Positions 1 through 8,219 of a stretch of DNA of 64,000 nucleotides are shown here, piece after piece. The translations under genes were made by a program, and so were the position numbers. The notes beneath the pieces were generated by a model. It was not told the origin of the DNA. It saw only the letters and a program-made list of their open reading frames with translations, and searched no databases. The DNA comes from Ramlibacter ginsenosidimutans (GTDB taxonomy: Bacteria > Pseudomonadota > Gammaproteobacteria > Burkholderiales > Burkholderiaceae_C), in assembly GCF_042678185.1 (NCBI RefSeq), contig NZ_JBHUDQ010000002.1. The stretch is one strand, 5' to 3'. The stretch's first letter is position 1, and each line of letters starts with the position of its first letter.

Positions 1-926
1 TGCAGCGCACCCCAGTAGCGGCCATAGGCGACGCCGTCCTCGATGCCGATCAGGCTGCTCGCGATGGGTTGGCCGCCGCGCTCCGCGATGAACAGCAGCC
101 AGTTCTCCGGCATGCTGGCCGCCATCCGGCGGAAGAAGTCGCGGGTGAGGTAGGGCGGATTGCCGTGCTCGAGGTAGGTGCGCTCGTAGCAGCGGTAGAA
201 GAAGTCCCAGTCGCCGGGCGTGATCGCCGCGCCCCGGGCATGACGGAAGCGCACGCCGGCCTCGGCCACCTTGCGCCGCTCCTGCCGGATCTTCTTGCGC
301 TTCTCCTGCGTGAGGCTCGCCAGGAAGGCATCGAAGTCGGCGTAGCGTGCGTCCGCCCCGCCGCCGGGGCCCTCGTTGATCCAGTGGAACTGCACCGTGT
401 GGCGCAGCATCAGCCCGGCCTGCTCGCAGGCGGCGACGTCCTCGTCGTCCGCGAACAGCGCATGCCACGATGACACTTTTTTCTGCTTGCACCACGCGAG
501 CACGGAACGCACCAGCGCCACGCGCGCCGCCGCATCGCGCGCGAGCAGGCGCGGCCCCGGCACCGGCGTGAACGGCACGGCCGTCAGCGCCTTGGGGTAA
601 TAGCGCAACCCGTGCTGCTCGTACGCGTTGGCCCAGGCCCAGTCGAACACGTACTCGCCGTAGGAGTGGCTCTTCAGGTAGAGCGGGCACGCCGCTTGCA
701 ATTCGCCATCGCGCCACAGCGTCAGGAACTGCGGCGACCAGCCCGTGTCGCGCACGGCGCTGCCGCTGTCGTGCAGGGCCGCGAGGTACTCCTGCCGCAT
801 GAAGGGCGAGCCGCCCGCCAGCGCCAGCAGCGCGTTCCATTGCGCTGCGTCGACGTCCGACGGCGTCGCGAGGACCCGGGTGACATAATCGTTCGAGAGG
901 TCTGGCACGTCTGAAATGGCACTCAC
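1..926 (-). CDS. FemAB-like acyltransferase (DUF482/PF04339), partial
   Basis: The minus strand is open from the left edge to about 926 and reads as a GNAT/FemAB-like 'peptidogalycan biosynthesis' protein of the DUF482 family. Visible family hallmarks are SPFMRQEYLAAL near the N-terminus, the central basic stretch RKKIRQERRKVAEAG, the YERTYLEHGNPPYLTRDFF block, and ENWLLFIAERGGQPIASSL near the edge. The family is thought to be an acyl-CoA-dependent N-acyltransferase fold; substrate unknown. The C-terminus lies outside the window. The start is uncertain: a GTG at 926 overlaps the divergent nadE start by about 11 bp, and an in-frame ATG lies at 953. No clear Shine-Dalgarno sequence separates them. 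Confidence 0.75.
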   Translation of the reverse strand, partial: MSAISDVPDLSNDYVTRVLATPSDVDAAQWNALLALAGGSPFMRQEYLAALHDSGSAVRDTGWSPQFLTLWRDGELQAACPLYLKSHSYGEYVFDWAWANAYEQHGLRYYPKALTAVPFTPVPGPRLLARDAAARVALVRSVLAWCKQKKVSSWHALFADDEDVAACEQAGLMLRHTVQFHWINEGPGGGADARYADFDAFLASLTQEKRKKIRQERRKVAEAGVRFRHARGAAITPGDWDFFYRCYERTYLEHGNPPYLTRDFFRRMAASMPENWLLFIAERGGQPIASSLIGIEDGVAYGRYWGAL

Positions 927-2580
927 AATCTGTACCGCGCAGCTCAACGTCATCGTCGGCGACATGGGCGGCAATGCGCAAAAAATCATCGCCGCTTCGC
1001 GCAAGGCCTACGAGCAGGGCGCGCGCCTGGTCGTCACTCCGGAGCTGTCGATCTGCGGCTACCCGGCGGAGGACCTGCTGCTGCGTCCGGCCTTCATCGC
1101 TGCCTGCGATGATGCCGTGAAAACGGTGGCCCGCGAGCTCGCGGGGTTGAAGGGCCTGCACGTCGTGGTGGGCCATCCGCACGGCGGGGCGATCCGCGGC
1201 AAGTCGGTGCAGGTGCAGCAACGCTACAACGCCGCGAGCGTGCTGTGCGAGGGCAAGGTGCTGGAGACCTATGCCAAGCGCGAACTGCCGAACTACCAGG
1301 TGTTCGACGAGTACCGCTACTTCACGCGCGGGCAGGGTACCTGCGTGTTCCAGGTCGAAGGCATCAACGTCGGCCTGATGATCTGCGAGGACGCGTGGTT
1401 CGCCGAGCCGGCACAGCTCTCCCGGGACTCCGGCGCGCAGATGCTGGTCGTGCCCAATGCGTCGCCCTTCCACGCCGGCAAGAGCGGCGAGCGCGTCGCG
1501 CGCATGGTCGACCGCGCCCAGGACGTGGGGCTGCCCCTGGTGTATTCGCACCTGGTCGGCGGACAGGACGAAGTGATCTTCGACGGCGCGTCCTTCGCGG
1601 TGAACGCCGACGGACAGCTCGCCGCGATCGCCCCCGCCTTCTGCGAAGACCTGTTCTACGTGCGCGCGGAACTGGACGGGGAAGCGGTCACGCTCTCCGG
1701 CTCCCGGGCCGCGCAGCCTGACGGCGATGCGGAACTGTGGCACGCGCTCGTGCTGGGCGTGCGCGACTACATCGGCAAGAACGGTTTCCCCGGCGTGCTG
1801 CTGGGGCTGTCGGGCGGCATCGACTCCGCGCTGGTGCTGGCCATCGCCGTCGATGCGCTGGGCGCTGACAAGGTGCGCGCCGTGATGATGCCGTCGCCGT
1901 ACACACAGGACATCTCCTGGATCGATGCGGCGGAGATGTCGAAGCGGCTCGGCGTGCGCTACGACGAGATCTCGATCAAGCCGATGTTCGAGTCGTTCAA
2001 GCAGGCGCTGGCCAAGGAATTCGCCGGGCTGCCTGAGGACACGACCGAGGAGAACATCCAGGCCCGCATCCGCGGCGTCCTGCTGATGGCGCTTTCCAAC
2101 AAGTTCGGCAGCATCGTGCTCACCACGGGCAACAAGAGCGAGATGGCCACGGGCTACTGCACGCTGTACGGCGACATGGCGGGCGGCTTCGCGGTGATCA
2201 AGGACGTGCTCAAGACGGTGGTGTTCCGGCTGGCGCGGTGGCGCAACGCCAACGACCCGTTCGGCACCGGCGCCAACCCGATTCCCGAGCGCATCATCAC
2301 CCGGCCGCCCAGCGCCGAACTGCGGCCTGACCAGGTCGACCAGGACAGCCTGCCGCCCTACGAGATCCTGGATGCCATCCTGGCGCGCTACATGGAGAAC
2401 GACGAGGGCGTGGAGCAGGTCATCGCCGCGGGCTACGACCGGGCCACGGTGGAACGCGTGGCGAAGCTGGTGCGCGTCACCGAGTACAAGCGGCGGCAGG
2501 CGCCGATCGGGATCCGCGTGACGCACCGGGGCTTCGGCAAGGATTGGCGCTATCCTATTACCGACAAGTTCCGGGCGTAG
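916..2580 (+). CDS. nadE: Glutamine-dependent NAD+ synthetase
   Basis: This 554-aa cytoplasmic enzyme makes NAD+ from deamido-NAD+, ATP and glutamine, the last step of NAD biosynthesis. The N-terminal nitrilase-type glutaminase domain (about 1-260) has the expected Glu-Lys-Cys triad: E43 in TPELSICGYP, K121 in KRELPNYQVF and C157 in MICEDAW. The C-terminal synthetase domain (about 270-554) has the ATP-pyrophosphatase loop SGGIDSA near residue 299 and a TTGNKSEMATGY motif. Length matches the glutamine-using two-domain form. Its start lies inside the 5' end of the divergent FemAB-like gene, and glnB follows 34 bp downstream, so NAD synthesis and the nitrogen signal protein are probably co-transcribed. 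Confidence 0.96.
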   Translation: MALTICTAQLNVIVGDMGGNAQKIIAASRKAYEQGARLVVTPELSICGYPAEDLLLRPAFIAACDDAVKTVARELAGLKGLHVVVGHPHGGAIRGKSVQVQQRYNAASVLCEGKVLETYAKRELPNYQVFDEYRYFTRGQGTCVFQVEGINVGLMICEDAWFAEPAQLSRDSGAQMLVVPNASPFHAGKSGERVARMVDRAQDVGLPLVYSHLVGGQDEVIFDGASFAVNADGQLAAIAPAFCEDLFYVRAELDGEAVTLSGSRAAQPDGDAELWHALVLGVRDYIGKNGFPGVLLGLSGGIDSALVLAIAVDALGADKVRAVMMPSPYTQDISWIDAAEMSKRLGVRYDEISIKPMFESFKQALAKEFAGLPEDTTEENIQARIRGVLLMALSNKFGSIVLTTGNKSEMATGYCTLYGDMAGGFAVIKDVLKTVVFRLARWRNANDPFGTGANPIPERIITRPPSAELRPDQVDQDSLPPYEILDAILARYMENDEGVEQVIAAGYDRATVERVAKLVRVTEYKRRQAPIGIRVTHRGFGKDWRYPITDKFRA

Positions 2581-2614
2581 ACCCGATCCGACAACGACAA
2601 TCCCTGGAGAACCC

Positions 2615-2953
2615 ATGAAGCAGATCACCGCCATCGTCAAACCGTTCAAGCTGGAGGAGGTGCGCGAAGCGCTCGCGGAGTGCGGCGTCACGGGCCTGAC
2701 GGTGACGGAGGTGAAGGGCTTCGGCCGCCAGAAGGGCCATACCGAGCTCTATCGCGGGGCGGAGTACGTGGTGGACTTCCTGCCCAAGGTGAAGGTGGAA
2801 GTGGTGGTCAAGGACGACGACGTGGACCGCTGCGTCGACGCGATCATCAAGGCGGCGCGCACGGGGAAGATCGGCGACGGCAAGATCTTCGTCACGACCG
2901 TCGAACGCGTCGTGCGCATCCGCACGGGCGAGATGGACGAATCGGCGGTCTGA
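2615..2953 (+). CDS. glnB: Nitrogen regulatory protein P-II
   Basis: This 112-aa trimeric P-II signalling protein senses 2-oxoglutarate and ATP/ADP and controls nitrogen assimilation (adenylyltransferase, NtrB, ammonium channels). The start MKQITAIVKPFKLEEV, the T-loop with the uridylylation residue Tyr51 (ELYRGAEYVVDF), and the C-terminal signature TGKIGDGKIFV are all present. It could be GlnB or GlnK. No amtB is adjacent and the neighbour is nadE, which favours GlnB. A ribosome site, TGGAGA, lies ahead of the ATG. A long inverted repeat begins 10 bp after the stop codon. Confidence 0.95.
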   Translation: MKQITAIVKPFKLEEVREALAECGVTGLTVTEVKGFGRQKGHTELYRGAEYVVDFLPKVKVEVVVKDDDVDRCVDAIIKAARTGKIGDGKIFVTTVERVVRIRTGEMDESAV

Positions 2954-2961
2954 GGAGATCC

Positions 2962-3042
2962 GCTGGGGTTCGCTGCGCTCACCACCAGCCTACGGAAGGC
3001 AGCGGAACGTGTAGGCTGGCGGTGAGCACAGCGAACCCCAGC
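2962..3042. repeat. Long imperfect inverted repeat (REP-like / terminator)
   Basis: Two arms of 31-32 nt, 2962-2993 and 3011-3042, are inverted copies with only two mismatches, separated by a 17-nt loop. The arm begins GCTGGGGTTCGCTGCG. The element fills the space between the convergent glnB and LOG-family genes, so it probably ends transcription from both sides. The sequence looks like a dispersed intergenic palindrome rather than a simple GC hairpin with a U tract, but only one copy is in the window. Confidence 0.7.
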
Positions 3043-3050
3043 CTGGAGCG

Positions 3051-3638
3051 CTAGATCTGCGACACGTCCACCGGTCGCGGGTCGACGCCGGAATCGCGCA
3101 CCAGGCGCGCCAGCAGCCGTGCCGGCTCGCTGTCCACGGTCAGCAACTCCATCTGCCGCTCGTTCATGAAGCCGTGGCCCACGGACTCCTGCAGGAACTG
3201 GACCAGCCTGCCGTAGTAGCCGCCGCTATCCAGCAGGCCCACGGGCTTGCGGTGGAACTCCAGCATGCGCCAGCTCCACACTTCGAACAGTTCCTCGAAC
3301 GTGCCGATGCCGCCCGGCAGCGCCAGGAACGCGTCGGCGCGCTCCGCCATCATCGACTTGCGCTGGTGCATGTTGTCGACCACGTGCAGCTCGGTGCAAT
3401 CGCGCTTGGCCCACTCGCGCTCCACCATGGAGTGCGGGATCACGCCGACCACGCGCGCGCCGGCTTCGAGGGCGGCGGTGGCGAGCACGCCCATCAAGCC
3501 GTTGTTGCCGCCGCCGTAGACGAGCTGGCCGCCATGGGCGCCGATCCAGCGGCCGGTCTCGGCCGCCACTTCGGCGAAACGCGGGTCGGCTCCGGGACGC
3601 GAGCCGCAGTAGACGCAGAGGGAAAAACGAGGAGTCAT
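3051..3638 (-). CDS. LOG-family / TIGR00730 Rossmann-fold protein
   Basis: This 195-aa protein belongs to the 'lysine decarboxylase-like' LOG family, whose characterised members release ribose 5-phosphate from nucleoside monophosphates (cytokinin riboside 5'-monophosphate phosphoribohydrolases). The two signature motifs are YGGGNNGLMG at 41-50 and PGGIGTFEE at 108-116, the latter carrying the catalytic Glu. The start MTPRFSLCVYCGSRPG at 3638 gives the normal family length; the reading frame is open further upstream but that extension has no family character. In bacteria without plant association the physiological substrate is often unknown. Convergent with glnB. Confidence 0.88.
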   Translation of the reverse strand: MTPRFSLCVYCGSRPGADPRFAEVAAETGRWIGAHGGQLVYGGGNNGLMGVLATAALEAGARVVGVIPHSMVEREWAKRDCTELHVVDNMHQRKSMMAERADAFLALPGGIGTFEELFEVWSWRMLEFHRKPVGLLDSGGYYGRLVQFLQESVGHGFMNERQMELLTVDSEPARLLARLVRDSGVDPRPVDVSQI

Positions 3639-3744
3639 CGGAAGAAGGAGAACCGGACGCACGACCGGCCGGGGCCGGTGCGGTGCTGCTGCGGAAAAAC
3701 GCGGTCGGCGGGCGACCCGCGCGGGCTGGACATGCCCCGATTGT

Positions 3745-4254
3745 CTACGAGCTGCGCGGCTGCGCTTGCGCATCCACCAGCCGCGTGCCCGCCCAGATGT
3801 CGTGCCAGAACTGGCCCTGCGGCTGCAGCCGACTCAGCACGGCCCAGAACGCCACCCAGCCGAAGAAGATCGCACCGAGCTCCCACAGCGTGAAGCGCCG
3901 CGACGCGAGCGCAGCAAGCGGCGGCAGCACCCAGATGCTGCAGTAGACATACCGCAGCACGGCGCGGCCCTGCGTGAGCGGGCGGCCGTGGCGGTCGCGT
4001 ACCGCGATGCGCCACGTCTTCATCGGCAGCGTCTGGCCGCGCGGCCAGAAGACCGCGAAGTAGATGCCGAAGACCACCGCGAGGAATGCCTGCAGGAGCC
4101 AGCGGCGCGGGTCGATGCCGCTGCGCATGTTCACCGCCACGGAAAACACCAGCGTGGCGAGCAGGCCGATGGCGAACAGGAGGAGTGCCTCGTACAGCCA
4201 GCAGGCCATGCGCCGCCGCAGGTTCGGCGCGACGAGGAGGGGACTCGCGCTCAA
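3745..4254 (-). CDS. RDD-family membrane protein
   Basis: This 169-aa integral membrane protein has the RDD layout: a first hydrophobic segment with the Arg/Asp motif (PNLRRRMACWLYEALLLF), a second near AFLAVVFGIYFAVFW, then GQTLPMKTWRIAVRD and a third segment near WELGAIFFGWVAFW. RDD proteins are poorly characterised; some act as Na+/H+ antiporters. The start is inferred as TTG at 4254, whose TTGA overlaps the TGA stop of the DUF3106 gene, an arrangement that suggests translational coupling. It is the last gene of the leftward sigma factor operon. Confidence 0.82.
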   Translation of the reverse strand: MSASPLLVAPNLRRRMACWLYEALLLFAIGLLATLVFSVAVNMRSGIDPRRWLLQAFLAVVFGIYFAVFWPRGQTLPMKTWRIAVRDRHGRPLTQGRAVLRYVYCSIWVLPPLAALASRRFTLWELGAIFFGWVAFWAVLSRLQPQGQFWHDIWAGTRLVDAQAQPRSS

Positions 4255-4961
4255 GGATGCAGCGGCGCCAGCGGCTGCGGCAGCAAGGTGTTGTTGTCCA
4301 CCTGGCCGGGAATGACCGCGATCTTGGCGCCGCCCTCGGCCTTCTTCGATTTCGGCACCTTGGCCAGTTGTTGCTGCGGCACCGGTCGCACGGCGATGGC
4401 CGTGCTGGGCGGGGTGGGCTTCGCCGCGGCCGTACCCGCGAGGCGGCGCTTTTCTTCCGGCGGCAGCGCCTGGTAGGCCTCCCACTTCGCCCGCTTCTCG
4501 CTCGGCGCCACCTTGCGCGCCTCGGCGTAGTTCAGGCGGGCTGCGTTGCGTTGCTGCGGCGACAGCGCCGCCCACTCCGTCATGCGGCTATGCAGGCGGT
4601 CCTGCTCGGGCGGCGGCATCGTGCTGAAGTTTTCCGACAAGGCGAGCCACTTGCGCTTGTGCGCTTCGCCCAGCGTGCGCCAGGTGGCTGCGAGCGGCGC
4701 GAGCGCCTGTTGCTGCGGCGGCGTGAGTTCCACCCAGGTGGGCTTGGCCTCGGCGCGCGCCGGCGGGGCGGAGCGCACGGGTGCCGCATGGATGGGCGCC
4801 TTGGTGGAAACCGATGGCTTGGAGGACTGTGCCGGCTGCGGCGCGACCACTGGCGCACCTGCCGGCGCGCCGGCAGTCTGTGCCATGGCCCATGTGGCGC
4901 CCACTGCCAGCCCGAGAGCCAGCAGGCCCGGCTTCAGGAAGGCGAGGCGCATTGCGGTCAT
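4251..4961 (-). CDS. DUF3106 secreted protein
   Basis: The protein (236 aa) has an N-terminal hydrophobic signal (RLAFLKPGLLALGLAVGATWAMA), an Ala/Pro-rich linker, then the DUF3106 core with repeated [LTP]PQQ/PPEQ motifs: ELTPPQQQALAPL, MPPPEQDRLHSRM, LSPQQRNAARLNY and LPPEEKRRLA. This periodic pattern is typical of the family, which is probably periplasmic and of unknown function. Two starts are possible, 4961 (MTAMRL) or 4952 (MRLAFL). It sits between DUF3619 and RDD in the sigma factor operon. Confidence 0.83.
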   Translation of the reverse strand: MTAMRLAFLKPGLLALGLAVGATWAMAQTAGAPAGAPVVAPQPAQSSKPSVSTKAPIHAAPVRSAPPARAEAKPTWVELTPPQQQALAPLAATWRTLGEAHKRKWLALSENFSTMPPPEQDRLHSRMTEWAALSPQQRNAARLNYAEARKVAPSEKRAKWEAYQALPPEEKRRLAGTAAAKPTPPSTAIAVRPVPQQQLAKVPKSKKAEGGAKIAVIPGQVDNNTLLPQPLAPLHP

Positions 4962-4976
4962 GGCCAGCGGCGACGC

Positions 4977-5396
4977 CTACTCGGCGCCGCCGGACTTCAG
5001 GAACTGGACGAAGCCGGGGTCGGCGTAGGCCGAGGGCGGCAGGTCGTCGGTCAGGAGCGCGGCGTCGACTTCGGCGAGCTCGCTGGCCCGCCTATCGGTC
5101 TGGGCGGAGTGGATCAGCACCAGGCCGGCGGCCAGCACGACGAGCGGCAGCACCGAGGCGATGCGGTTGAACCACGAGCGCTCGCCAAAGGCGAGCAGCG
5201 CGCTGCCGCCGCGCCCCACGACGACGGGGGCGTGCTCGGGGATCTTGCGCATGGTGACGGCGCGCACCCGCGCGGCACGCAGGCGCTCCGCCGCTTCGTA
5301 GGGCATCTCTTCGGTGCCGGCGGCCAGGCGCCGGGCGACCGCCCGGCCGAACTGGTCGGCCTGGGCCTGTGCACGCAGTGGGTCCGTAGAGGTCAT
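4977..5396 (-). CDS. DUF3619 single-pass membrane protein, candidate anti-sigma factor
   Basis: The protein (139 aa) has a cytoplasmic N-terminal part rich in Ala/Arg (about 1-75), one predicted membrane segment at about 79-97 (IASVLPLVVLAAGLVLIHS) and a short acidic C-terminal tail. This is the DUF3619 family of Burkholderiales. Its ATG overlaps the stop codon of the upstream ECF sigma factor gene by ATGA, so the two are translationally coupled. That arrangement, and the topology of a cytosolic domain plus one membrane anchor, resembles membrane anti-sigma factors. The role is inference; no experimental function is known to me. Confidence 0.82.
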   Translation of the reverse strand: MTSTDPLRAQAQADQFGRAVARRLAAGTEEMPYEAAERLRAARVRAVTMRKIPEHAPVVVGRGGSALLAFGERSWFNRIASVLPLVVLAAGLVLIHSAQTDRRASELAEVDAALLTDDLPPSAYADPGFVQFLKSGGAE

Positions 5397-5959
5397 AGTT
5401 GAATTCCTTTTGCCCTCAGCGCCTTGCTGAGGGCTGCCACCGCCCGGGAACAGTGGGTCTTGACACTGCCTTCCGAACAGCCCATGGCCGCTGCCGTCTC
5501 GGCAACGTCCATCTCCTCCCAGTAACGCATCAGAAACGCTTCGCGTTGACGAGCGGGCAGTTCCAGGATCTCCGCCTCGATCTCCCGCAGGATCTGCGCC
5601 CGTCGCGTGGAATCCTCCGCGCTTTCCACCTGCTGTGACTGATCCGACGAGGAATAAGTTTCCAGCAGGTCGAAATCGCCGTCGTCGGAGGCCGATTCAA
5701 AGTCGCTCAGGTTCGAAAAGAGGGCGTTGCGCGTCTTCTGGCGCCGGAACCAGTCCAGGGTGCAGTTGGACAGGATGCGCTGGAACAGCATCGGGAGCTC
5801 GCCGGGAGGCTTGTCGCCATAGTGCTCGGCGAGCTTCATCATGCTGTCCTGCACGATGTCGAGCGCAGCCTCCTGGTCGCGGACGTGGTAGACCGTGCGC
5901 TTGAAGGCGCGCTTCTCCACGCCTTGCAGGAAGTCAGAGAGTTCGCGGTCTGTGGCCAA
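5393..5959 (-). CDS. ECF-type RNA polymerase sigma factor
   Basis: The protein (188 aa) has sigma region 2 (EAALDIVQDSMMKLAEHYGD and the RILSNCTLDWFRRQK block, about 25-75), an acidic linker (about 80-120), and region 4 helix-turn-helix (ELPARQREAFLMRYWEEMDVAE then MGCSEGSVKTHCSRA). It directs RNA polymerase to alternative promoters. The long acidic linker rich in Ser/Asp is typical of the betaproteobacterial group that precedes DUF3619 proteins. The start appears to be TTG at 5959. First gene of a four-gene leftward operon whose other products are membrane or secreted proteins, which suggests envelope control; the stimulus is not evident. Confidence 0.9.
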   Translation of the reverse strand: MATDRELSDFLQGVEKRAFKRTVYHVRDQEAALDIVQDSMMKLAEHYGDKPPGELPMLFQRILSNCTLDWFRRQKTRNALFSNLSDFESASDDGDFDLLETYSSSDQSQQVESAEDSTRRAQILREIEAEILELPARQREAFLMRYWEEMDVAETAAAMGCSEGSVKTHCSRAVAALSKALRAKGIQL

Positions 5960-6223
5960 GTGTCCGGGCGGCGGTGATACGGGTCGTTCGGGCGCAGTGC
6001 GCGCGGGCGCCTGGGCAGCCGGAAATTATGGCACCTGCGCGGCCGGGCTAGGCGAGGCCGTTGTGCAGTGCGATAATGCCGGCTGCAAGTCACAGGCAAA
6101 CGAGTCCTGGTCCGGCGGTGCGAAGCGCCCGCCCATGGCCTGGTGCTCTAAGTCCCGACGCGGCCCCACAAGGGCTGGCAAGGGGCACCCCAAGGTTCGA
6201 AGTCGAAACCCGAAAGGTTCATC

Positions 6224-7999
6224 ATGGAAATCTCCCGCACGGAGCTGAGCTCCGCTGCCGCAGCCGGCTCAGGCCAGGCGCAAGACCTCCGCGGCGCTGA
6301 AATCCTGGTCAAGGCCCTCCAGGCCGAAGGCGTGAAGTACGTCTGGGGCTACCCCGGCGGGGCGGTGCTCCACATCTACGACGCCTTCTACAAGCAGGAC
6401 ACCATCCAGCATGTGCTGGTGCGCCACGAGCAGGCCGCAGTGCACGCGGCGGACGGCTATGCCCGCGCGACGGGCGATGTGGGCGTGGCCCTGGTGACCT
6501 CCGGGCCCGGCGTGACGAATGCGGTGACCGGCATCGCCACGGCCTACATGGACTCGATCCCGATGGTGATCGTGACCGGGCAGGTGCCGACGGCCGCGAT
6601 CGGCCTGGACGCCTTCCAGGAGTGCGACACCGTCGGCATCACGCGGCCCATCGTCAAGCACAACTTCCTGGTGAAGGACGTGCGCGACCTCGAGATGGTG
6701 ATGAAGAAGGCCTTCCACATCGCCCGCAGCGGCCGTCCCGGCCCGGTGGTGGTGGACATCCCCAAGGATGTGTCCTTCAACAAGACCGCGTGGCAGGGCT
6801 ATGCCGAGAAGCTGGAGATGCGCTCGTACAACCCGGTGCGCAAGGGCCACAGCGGCCAGATCCGCAAGGCGCTGCAGCTGCTGCTCACCGCCAAGCGTCC
6901 CTACATCTACTCCGGCGGCGGCGTGGTCCTGGGCAATGCCAGCGAGGAGCTGCGCACGCTGGCGAACATCCTCGGCGTTCCCTGCACGAACACGCTGATG
7001 GGGCTGGGCGCCATCTCCGGCACCGACCCGAAGTTCCTGGGCATGCTGGGCATGCACGGCACCATCGAGGCGAACAACGCGATGCAGAACTGCGACGTGC
7101 TGCTCGCCGTCGGCGCCCGCTTCGACGATCGCGTGATCGGCAACCCGAAGCACTTCGCCCAGAGCGAGCGCAAGATCATCCACATTGACGTGGACCCGTC
7201 CAGCATCTCCAAGCGCGTGAAGGTCGACATCCCGATCGTGGGCGACGTCAAGGAGGTGCTGGCGGAACTGATCGTGCAGCTGAAGGAATCGGGGCAGAAG
7301 CCCGATGCCTCCGCGCTCGCCGGCTGGTGGCAGGCGATCGAGGAATGGCGCGGCAAGGACTGCCTGCGCTACGACCGCAACAACCGCGACGTGATCAAGC
7401 CGCAGTTCGTGATCGACACGCTGTGGAACATGACGAAGGACGTCGAGACCTACATCACGTCCGACGTGGGCCAGCACCAGATGTGGGCCGCGCAGTTCTA
7501 CAAGTTCCAGCAGCCGCGCCGCTGGATCAACTCGGGCGGCCTCGGCACGATGGGCGTGGGGATTCCCTACGCGATGGGCATCAAGCTGGCCAAGCCGGAG
7601 GCGGAGGTGTTCTGCATCACCGGCGAAGGCTCGGTGCAGATGTGCATCCAGGAGCTCTCGACCTGCCTGCAGTACAAGACGCCGATCAAGATCGTCTCGC
7701 TGAACAACCGCTACCTGGGCATGGTGCGCCAGTGGCAGCAGCTCGATTACGAGGGCCGCTACAGCCACAGCTACATGGACGCGCTGCCCGACTTCGTGAA
7801 GCTCGCCGAGGCCTACGGCCACGTCGGCATGCTGATCGAGCGCCCGGCGGACGTGGAACCCGCGCTGCGCGAGGCCCGCAAGCTGAAGGACCGCACGGTG
7901 TTCATGGACTTCCGCACCGACCCGACCGAAAACGTCTGGCCGATGGTGAAGGCCGGCCAGGGCATCACGCAGATGCTGCTGGGGTCCGAGGACCTCTGA
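6224..7999 (+). CDS. ilvB: Acetolactate synthase, catalytic subunit
   Basis: This 591-aa thiamin-diphosphate and FAD enzyme condenses two pyruvates, or pyruvate plus 2-ketobutyrate, in valine/leucine/isoleucine synthesis. The N-terminal ThDP domain (GVKYVWGYPGGAVLHIYDA, HEQAAVHAADGYARATG), the central FAD domain, and the C-terminal ThDP/Mg domain are all present. The metal motif is written TGEGSVQMCIQELSTC (about 466-481), with Glu where enterobacterial enzymes have Asp. It heads the ilvB-ilvN-ilvC block. The 264 bp upstream separate it from the divergent sigma factor gene and contain a -10-like GATAAT but no clear leader peptide. Confidence 0.96.
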   Translation: MEISRTELSSAAAAGSGQAQDLRGAEILVKALQAEGVKYVWGYPGGAVLHIYDAFYKQDTIQHVLVRHEQAAVHAADGYARATGDVGVALVTSGPGVTNAVTGIATAYMDSIPMVIVTGQVPTAAIGLDAFQECDTVGITRPIVKHNFLVKDVRDLEMVMKKAFHIARSGRPGPVVVDIPKDVSFNKTAWQGYAEKLEMRSYNPVRKGHSGQIRKALQLLLTAKRPYIYSGGGVVLGNASEELRTLANILGVPCTNTLMGLGAISGTDPKFLGMLGMHGTIEANNAMQNCDVLLAVGARFDDRVIGNPKHFAQSERKIIHIDVDPSSISKRVKVDIPIVGDVKEVLAELIVQLKESGQKPDASALAGWWQAIEEWRGKDCLRYDRNNRDVIKPQFVIDTLWNMTKDVETYITSDVGQHQMWAAQFYKFQQPRRWINSGGLGTMGVGIPYAMGIKLAKPEAEVFCITGEGSVQMCIQELSTCLQYKTPIKIVSLNNRYLGMVRQWQQLDYEGRYSHSYMDALPDFVKLAEAYGHVGMLIERPADVEPALREARKLKDRTVFMDFRTDPTENVWPMVKAGQGITQMLLGSEDL

Positions 8000-8014
8000 A
8001 CTTAGTGCGCGAAC

Positions 8015-8132
8015 GAGCAGGTGAACGCAGAGTGCGCAGAGGTATCGCAGAGGACGCAGAGGAAAAACCATTTGAAGTTTGTCTTCTCTGCGTCCTCTGC
8101 GAAACCTTTGCGTCCTCTGCGTTCACTTGCTC
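8015..8132. repeat. Long imperfect palindrome with internal CGCAGAGG-type repeats
   Basis: Arms of about 46-48 nt, roughly 8015-8062 and 8085-8132, are inverted copies with about five mismatches around a short loop. Each arm itself contains the unit GCAGAGGACGCAGAG repeated in part. The element lies between ilvB and ilvN, where it would form a large hairpin in the operon mRNA. It resembles dispersed intergenic palindromes of betaproteobacteria. It may lower or stabilise downstream expression, but no function is shown. Confidence 0.72.
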
Positions 8133-8219
8133 GATCATCAACCAACCCTAGACGAATCTATTGACCGCCGAGCCTGCTGCTTACCGGCAGCGGGGGAGGG
8201 CGGCGAAAAGAGGAATCAC

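Noticed and set aside
5960..6223. Leader peptide ahead of ilvB
   Set aside because: No short frame rich in Ile/Val/Leu codons with hairpins was found; only a -10-like GATAAT.
6269..8071. 600-aa open frame antisense to ilvB
   Set aside because: Translation is His/Val/Leu/Arg-rich without domains, a codon-bias mirror of the well-supported ilvB gene.
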